From positions 124,001 to 188,000 of the forward strand of contig NZ_FOFS01000004.1 of the NCBI RefSeq assembly GCF_900111015.1: 64,000 bases of DNA, written 5' to 3'. Under the pieces are notes generated by a model that ran no database searches, was not told the DNA's origin, and saw only the letters and a program-made list of their open reading frames with translations. Positions 60,109 to 64,000 of this stretch are shown here, piece by piece; the first letter of the stretch is position 1, and every line of letters starts with the position of its first letter. Source of the stretch: Solimonas aquatica (GTDB taxonomy: Bacteria > Pseudomonadota > Gammaproteobacteria > Nevskiales > Nevskiaceae). The translations under genes were made by a program, and so were the position numbers.

Positions 60109-60853
60109 TTTCCCTGGGCGTTTGGCTTATGTTGAAAGTCGGCCGCACGCATCTGCCTGCCGCCGGCCGTGAGCGGCTTGATTGCAGCTAGCGTGCCAGC
60201 ATCGCCGCAAGGCTCTGGCTCACGCCGCTCTTGCGCTTAGCATCAACGCCAAACCCCTGATGGAATGTGCATATTTGCGCTGTCTTAAGCGCAGACCAGC
60301 CGATCTTTCCCGACATCCGGGCAAGCCTCATCGAGAAGGGCGCTGTTGAAATGTCGTCAGCCTGTCGCTGCCGCTGTCGCGTGATCGACAGCCAGCGCCC
60401 GATACCTCGGGGACCACCGCCGCGCATGAAGCGCCGGCTGCAGGCCGCTCGCGCTTCACGCGTGCTGTCGCGATTCGCGCAGCGTTGCGCGGCGCACTGT
60501 TCAAATGCCCACAGACGGACGCCTGATCCGCTGGTTTTACCCAGCAAAACCGCTGGTACGGACCTTGCGTTTTCAGGTTCTCGCGTCGCCGCATGCGTGC
60601 AGCACAGGGAGCAGGCGACGCGCCATAACTTCATCAACACTTCGGGCAGATGACGATGCACGAATCCACTCAGGGACCAGGCATGGCGTGTCTATTCTGT
60701 TGACCATCGACGTTGCGCATCCGCTGATCTCGCGCGCCGCCTGGCTTCGCCGCGGCGCGCGCTGATCGCGACACCGACTTCTTTCCCACTCCTGCCATTG
60801 TCCGCGGCCTCCGCTCGCGGCGGGCTGTGTTTATCTTTTCAAGGATCAGCATC
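60109..60853. other. 745-base gene-free divergent region
   Basis: Between the cytochrome c' and TonB receptor starts. Several open frames occur on both strands but none has a credible start, composition or motif, and I see no gene. A small inverted repeat TGCGCT-GTCTTA-AGCGCA lies at 60275-60292. The length is unusual for this compact genome and suggests an extensive regulatory region, a decayed gene or an unrecognised small RNA. Confidence 0.4.
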
Positions 60854-63382
60854 GTGACATCCACTTCCGTATTCCGGGACGCGCAGAGCGCGCCCGCCAG
60901 CAATCCCAGCGTCTCGCGTCGCGCCGTTCCGCTGCTGCTGCTCGGCAGCGGCCTGCTGGGCGCGGCACTGCCGGTACAGGCGGCCGATCCGTCTGCCGAC
61001 AAGGCCGCCAGCGAGGCCGCCGGCCTCGCGCCGGAAAGCAGCAGCGATAACGCCGCGCAGCTCGGCCGCGTGGTGGTGCGCACGCGCAAGCGTGAAGAAC
61101 TTCTGCAGGACGTGCCCTTGTCGGTCTCCGCCATCGACGGCGACACGCAGGAACTGCAGCATCTCGACAAGCTGCAGGAATTCTCGCTGAAGATTCCCAA
61201 CTTCCAGCCCAACACCAGCAATCCGCGCACCTCCTCGCTGTCGATCCGTGGCGCCGGCGGCGTGCTCGGCGGCTCGGATGGCTCGGAGTCCGGCGTCGGC
61301 CTGATCATCGACAATGTGTTCTTCACGCATGTGGGCTTTGCCTGGGGCGGCCTGTTCGACGTGCAGGCCGTGGAAGTGGCGCGCGGCCCGCAGGGCACGC
61401 TGCTGGGCAAGAACACCACCATCGGCGCGGTGCAGATCACCACCAATCAGCCCAGCTTCAAGCCGGAGAATTCGGTGGAGATCGCGCCGGGCAATTTCAA
61501 CTCCCTGGAGGTGAAGGCGCACAGCACCGGCGCGCTGATCGGCGACAGCGTCGCCTATCGCGTCAGCTATTTCAGCGCCAAGGATGACGGCCGCGTGCAC
61601 AATCCCGCCTACCCGCGCATCCCCGACGATCGTCGCGGCGACCTGGGCCTGCTCAACACCGACCGCTGGGGTGCACGCGGGCAGCTGCTGTTCAAGCTCA
61701 GCGACAATCTCAAATCGCGGCTGATCGTCGAGCACACCGAGTCCAATGAGTACAACAACTACGGCGGCACGGTGGCGCCGGTCCTGACGCACTACGCCGA
61801 CGGCAGCGCGTACACGACCTACGATCAGAAGATCAATTCGCTGTTCGGCATCAGCGATCCCAACCACAATCCCTACGTCGGCAGCTACACCAATCCCTCG
61901 ACACTGACCGCCACCGTCAACGGCCTGTCCAACGAGTTGAACTGGGCCGTGGGTGACTACACCCTGACCTCGGTCACCGCCTGGCGCCGCTTCCAGCTCT
62001 GGCCGCGCAACACGCAGGGCTATTACGGCCTGTACGTGGTGAGCACCGGCTATGACGTCTATGCGCGCCTGCTCTCGCAGGAATTCCGTCTGGCGTCCTC
62101 GCTCAACGGCGTGCTCGACTATCAGGTCGGCGTCTACGGCCTGATCGACAACCGTGATTCCAACTTCCGCTACATCTATGGCCGCGACGCCGCGGCGTTC
62201 CAGAACAACAACGCCAGCGTCAATCCGGACATCCTCGACGGCGTCGAATACGATCACTTCGGCACCGCGCGCAACAACAGCCTGGCGCCCTTCGGTCAGG
62301 CCACCTGGCATGTGACATCGGCCCTGGATCTGACCGCGGGCCTGCGCTACACGCACGAGAAGCGCAAGGGCGGCGACCGCGGCTACAGCTTCGGCGGCGC
62401 CCAGAACCTGTCCACCAGCGATCAGGCGCTGCGTGACAAGACGCTGCTCAGCACCGGCGGCACTTTCGATATCTCCGGACAGGAACGCAACGGCACCTGG
62501 TCCTGGCTGATCAATCCCTCGTACAAGCTCAATGAGCAGGTGCTGGTCTACGGCTCGGTGGCGCGCGGCGCGAAGTCCGGCGCGGTCAACACCGACACGC
62601 GTCCGGTGTATGTCGCCGGCGTGGTGCAGGGCAGCTATCCGGTGATCACCAAGCCGGAAGTGGCGCAGGATTACGAAGTCGGCATCAAGAACACCCTGTT
62701 CGACCGCCGCCTGAGCATCAACCTCGGCCTGTACTGGGAGAATATCCACGACTACCAGGGCACCATCACCGACAACACCACTTACAAGAATCCTGATGGC
62801 ACGCAGCTGTTCGTGAGCTATCTGGGCAATGTGCCGCAGGTGCGCCTGCGCGGCATCGAGCTGGAGACCGTCTGGGCGCCGCTGCCCAGGCTGAACCTGT
62901 TCTTCAACGGCGCGATCACCGAGGCGCAGTACCAGAAGTTCGACAATGCGGCGGCGCCGGCGGATTACGGCTATAGCGGCGGCCCGAAGACCCTGAGCCT
63001 GTCCGGCAAGCAGATCGCGGTCAACAACACCGGCATCTCGCCCTGGAACGTGAACCTCGGCGCCGACTACTCGCATGCCGCCGGCAGCTTCCAGAACAAG
63101 CCCATCGAATGGTTCGGCTATGTCAACGAGTCCGGTCGCGGCCGCACGCGCTACTCCAACCCTTACGAGCAGACCTGGCTCGGACAGCAGACCTACTACG
63201 TGACCAATGCCGGCATCGGCCTGCGCCGCAGCGACGACACCCTGGCCATCACCCTGTATGGCAAGAACGTCTTCGACCAGGAATTCTTCGTGTCCAAGTC
63301 CGCCGGCACCACCAATGCGCCGGCCACCGTGGGCCTGGGCGATCCGCGCACCTACGGCGTGTCGTTCCGCCTGAGCTTCTGA
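60854..63382 (+). CDS. TonB-dependent outer-membrane receptor
   Basis: 842 aa. GTG 60854 follows AAGGA; the signal peptide (VSRRAVPLLLLGSGLLGAAL, cleavage near VQA-A) is preceded by a polar stretch. The plug domain begins VVVRTRKREELLQDVPLSVS (a TonB-box-like segment is not obvious) and contains GPQGTLLGKNTTIGAVQITT; the rest is a 22-strand barrel ending in a C-terminal Phe (SFRLSF), the outer-membrane sorting signal. Ligand unknown. It is the first gene of a plus-strand unit with a small cytochrome and a peroxiredoxin, opposite the DUF1501 operon. Confidence 0.9.
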   Translation: MTSTSVFRDAQSAPASNPSVSRRAVPLLLLGSGLLGAALPVQAADPSADKAASEAAGLAPESSSDNAAQLGRVVVRTRKREELLQDVPLSVSAIDGDTQELQHLDKLQEFSLKIPNFQPNTSNPRTSSLSIRGAGGVLGGSDGSESGVGLIIDNVFFTHVGFAWGGLFDVQAVEVARGPQGTLLGKNTTIGAVQITTNQPSFKPENSVEIAPGNFNSLEVKAHSTGALIGDSVAYRVSYFSAKDDGRVHNPAYPRIPDDRRGDLGLLNTDRWGARGQLLFKLSDNLKSRLIVEHTESNEYNNYGGTVAPVLTHYADGSAYTTYDQKINSLFGISDPNHNPYVGSYTNPSTLTATVNGLSNELNWAVGDYTLTSVTAWRRFQLWPRNTQGYYGLYVVSTGYDVYARLLSQEFRLASSLNGVLDYQVGVYGLIDNRDSNFRYIYGRDAAAFQNNNASVNPDILDGVEYDHFGTARNNSLAPFGQATWHVTSALDLTAGLRYTHEKRKGGDRGYSFGGAQNLSTSDQALRDKTLLSTGGTFDISGQERNGTWSWLINPSYKLNEQVLVYGSVARGAKSGAVNTDTRPVYVAGVVQGSYPVITKPEVAQDYEVGIKNTLFDRRLSINLGLYWENIHDYQGTITDNTTYKNPDGTQLFVSYLGNVPQVRLRGIELETVWAPLPRLNLFFNGAITEAQYQKFDNAAAPADYGYSGGPKTLSLSGKQIAVNNTGISPWNVNLGADYSHAAGSFQNKPIEWFGYVNESGRGRTRYSNPYEQTWLGQQTYYVTNAGIGLRRSDDTLAITLYGKNVFDQEFFVSKSAGTTNAPATVGLGDPRTYGVSFRLSF

Positions 63383-63389
63383 TTGACGC

Positions 63390-63785
63390 ATGCGCAAACC
63401 ATGGCGGTACGCGGCGCTGGCGGCAGCCTTGTGCTGCGCCAGCGTCGCCTTCGCGCAACTCGATCTCAGCGATTTCGATGATGATCTGATGCGCAATATG
63501 GACGATGCGACCAAGGACCTGGAACCCGCCATCGCCGCGAAGAATGGCAAGGCGGCGCTGGAGGATTTGGCGATCCTGCAGGACGGCTTCACACAGACCG
63601 AGGCCTATTTCGCGAAGAAGGGCGTGGACGATGCCGTGGGCTATGCCCGCGACCAGCAGGCGCAGGCGCTGGCGCTGGGCCAGCAGCTCGGCGCCAAGGA
63701 CTTCGACGCTGCCGCCGCCACGGCGCGGCGGATTTCGAAGGGCTGCAAGACCTGTCACGACGCCTACAAACCACTGACCAAATAA
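63390..63785 (+). CDS. Small periplasmic c-type cytochrome (cytochrome c'-like)
   Basis: 131 aa with a signal peptide (WRYAALAAALCCASVAFA) and a single haem site CKTCH near the C-terminus (GCKTCHDAYKPLTK), preceded by helical segments, so it resembles a short cytochrome c'/c556 type. It starts 7 bases after the TonB receptor stop and precedes a peroxiredoxin by 16 bases. Confidence 0.85.
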   Translation: MRKPWRYAALAAALCCASVAFAQLDLSDFDDDLMRNMDDATKDLEPAIAAKNGKAALEDLAILQDGFTQTEAYFAKKGVDDAVGYARDQQAQALALGQQLGAKDFDAAAATARRISKGCKTCHDAYKPLTK

Positions 63786-63801
63786 GCGGGAGATACCCAT
63801 C

Positions 63802-64000
63802 ATGCAGAAACGATTCAGCCCCAGGGCGCTGCTGCTGGCCGCTGCACTGGGCACGATTCTGACGCTGCCGGCGCGGGCCGCGCTGCCGGAAGGCAGTGCA
63901 GCACCGGGCTTCAGCGCACCGGCGGCGCTGGCCGGCAAGACCTTCCAGTTCACCCTCAAGGACGCGCTCAAGCGCGGGCCGGTGGTGGTGTACTTCTATC
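63802..64000 (+). CDS. Exported peroxiredoxin, partial
   Basis: The first 66 residues of a gene that continues past the window. A signal peptide (FSPRALLLAAALGTILTLPA, cleavage near ARA-A) is followed by LPEGSAAPGFSAPAAL and the strand GPVVVYFY, typical of the start of an AhpC/TSA-type peroxiredoxin; the peroxidatic Cys would lie just beyond the edge. An exported thiol peroxidase in a cytochrome-rich unit suggests defence against peroxide made by its neighbours. Confidence 0.7.
   Translation, partial: MQKRFSPRALLLAAALGTILTLPARAALPEGSAAPGFSAPAALAGKTFQFTLKDALKRGPVVVYFY

Noticed and set aside
60188-60661. Open frame of about 157 codons in the gap before the TonB receptor
   Set aside because: Composition is irregular with many Cys and Arg, no motif, and competing frames of similar length exist on the other strand.
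60839-63592. About 917-codon open frame antisense to the TonB receptor
   Set aside because: The plus strand shows signal peptide, plug, barrel and terminal Phe; the antisense frame has no recognisable features.

Overview
The window is GC-rich bacterial DNA (roughly two thirds G+C by eye), densely coded, from a gammaproteobacterium. The evidence is conserved gene order: rpsT / murJ-ribF-ileS-lspA-ispH; rplU-rpmA-obgE-proB divergent from ispB; and hemA-prfA-prmC-moeB divergent from TPR-lolB-ispE-tRNA-Gln-prs-rplY-pth-ychF, the arrangement known from Pseudomonas and relatives. A Nevskiales/Solimonadaceae-like host is my guess from GC content, gene order and the hydrocarbon-type monooxygenase; it is not proven here.

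Layout. 1-3187: a BMP-type ABC importer (permease cut by the window edge), a GntR/FCD regulator with a candidate operator between them, and a ThiO-like oxidase. 3184-16803: housekeeping blocks (isoprenoid, lipoprotein, flavin, peptidoglycan lipid II, ribosomal proteins, proline, Obg, polyprenyl diphosphate) with a patatin-like lipase and tRNA-Pro. 17132-22885: a small Lys/Ala-rich histone H1-like protein, then a divergent pair, TIR-TM-WD40 facing SLOG-like/TPR-S-like/class III nucleotide cyclase. 22896-34880: the hemA to ychF block, including an apparently dead JAMM-like protein next to MoeB. 34929-38181: an outer-membrane-like protein, a cyclopropane fatty acid synthase whose stop codon lies inside tRNA-Met, and a MerR-family regulator. 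38540-44989: a copper membrane monooxygenase operon (C-A-B order) followed by an unknown periplasmic anchored protein, CopC, a CopD-cytochrome c-thioredoxin-like fusion and a His/Met-rich periplasmic protein. 45203-48838: a tandem-MarR regulator, a fatty acid hydroxylase/sterol desaturase-like protein and a GMC alcohol dehydrogenase. 48835-53271: a caspase-like protease followed by a lipase-CHAT protease. 53550-64000: a five-gene minus-strand operon (cytochrome c', cytochrome b, MBL hydrolase, DUF1549/DUF1553 protein, Tat-exported DUF1501 protein) divergent from a TonB receptor, a small cytochrome and a peroxiredoxin that runs off the window.

How the genes may work together. The monooxygenase keeps its PmoB and PmoC copper ligands and is surrounded by copper-handling proteins; the downstream GMC alcohol dehydrogenase and absence of methanol- or hydroxylamine-oxidising genes in view fit oxidation of short hydrocarbons better than methane or ammonia, as an inference. 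The two best candidates for undescribed systems are the TIR-WD40/cyclase pair and the caspase/lipase-CHAT pair. Both combine sensing or signalling domains with potentially toxic enzymes and look like conflict or regulated-death modules embedded between core genes. The DUF1501/DUF1553/MBL/cytochrome locus with its divergent TonB receptor is a third, metabolic, candidate. At promoter level, several translation-related transcription units share a -10 box directly followed by a GC-rich CGCGCCC discriminator, as expected for growth-rate/stringent control.
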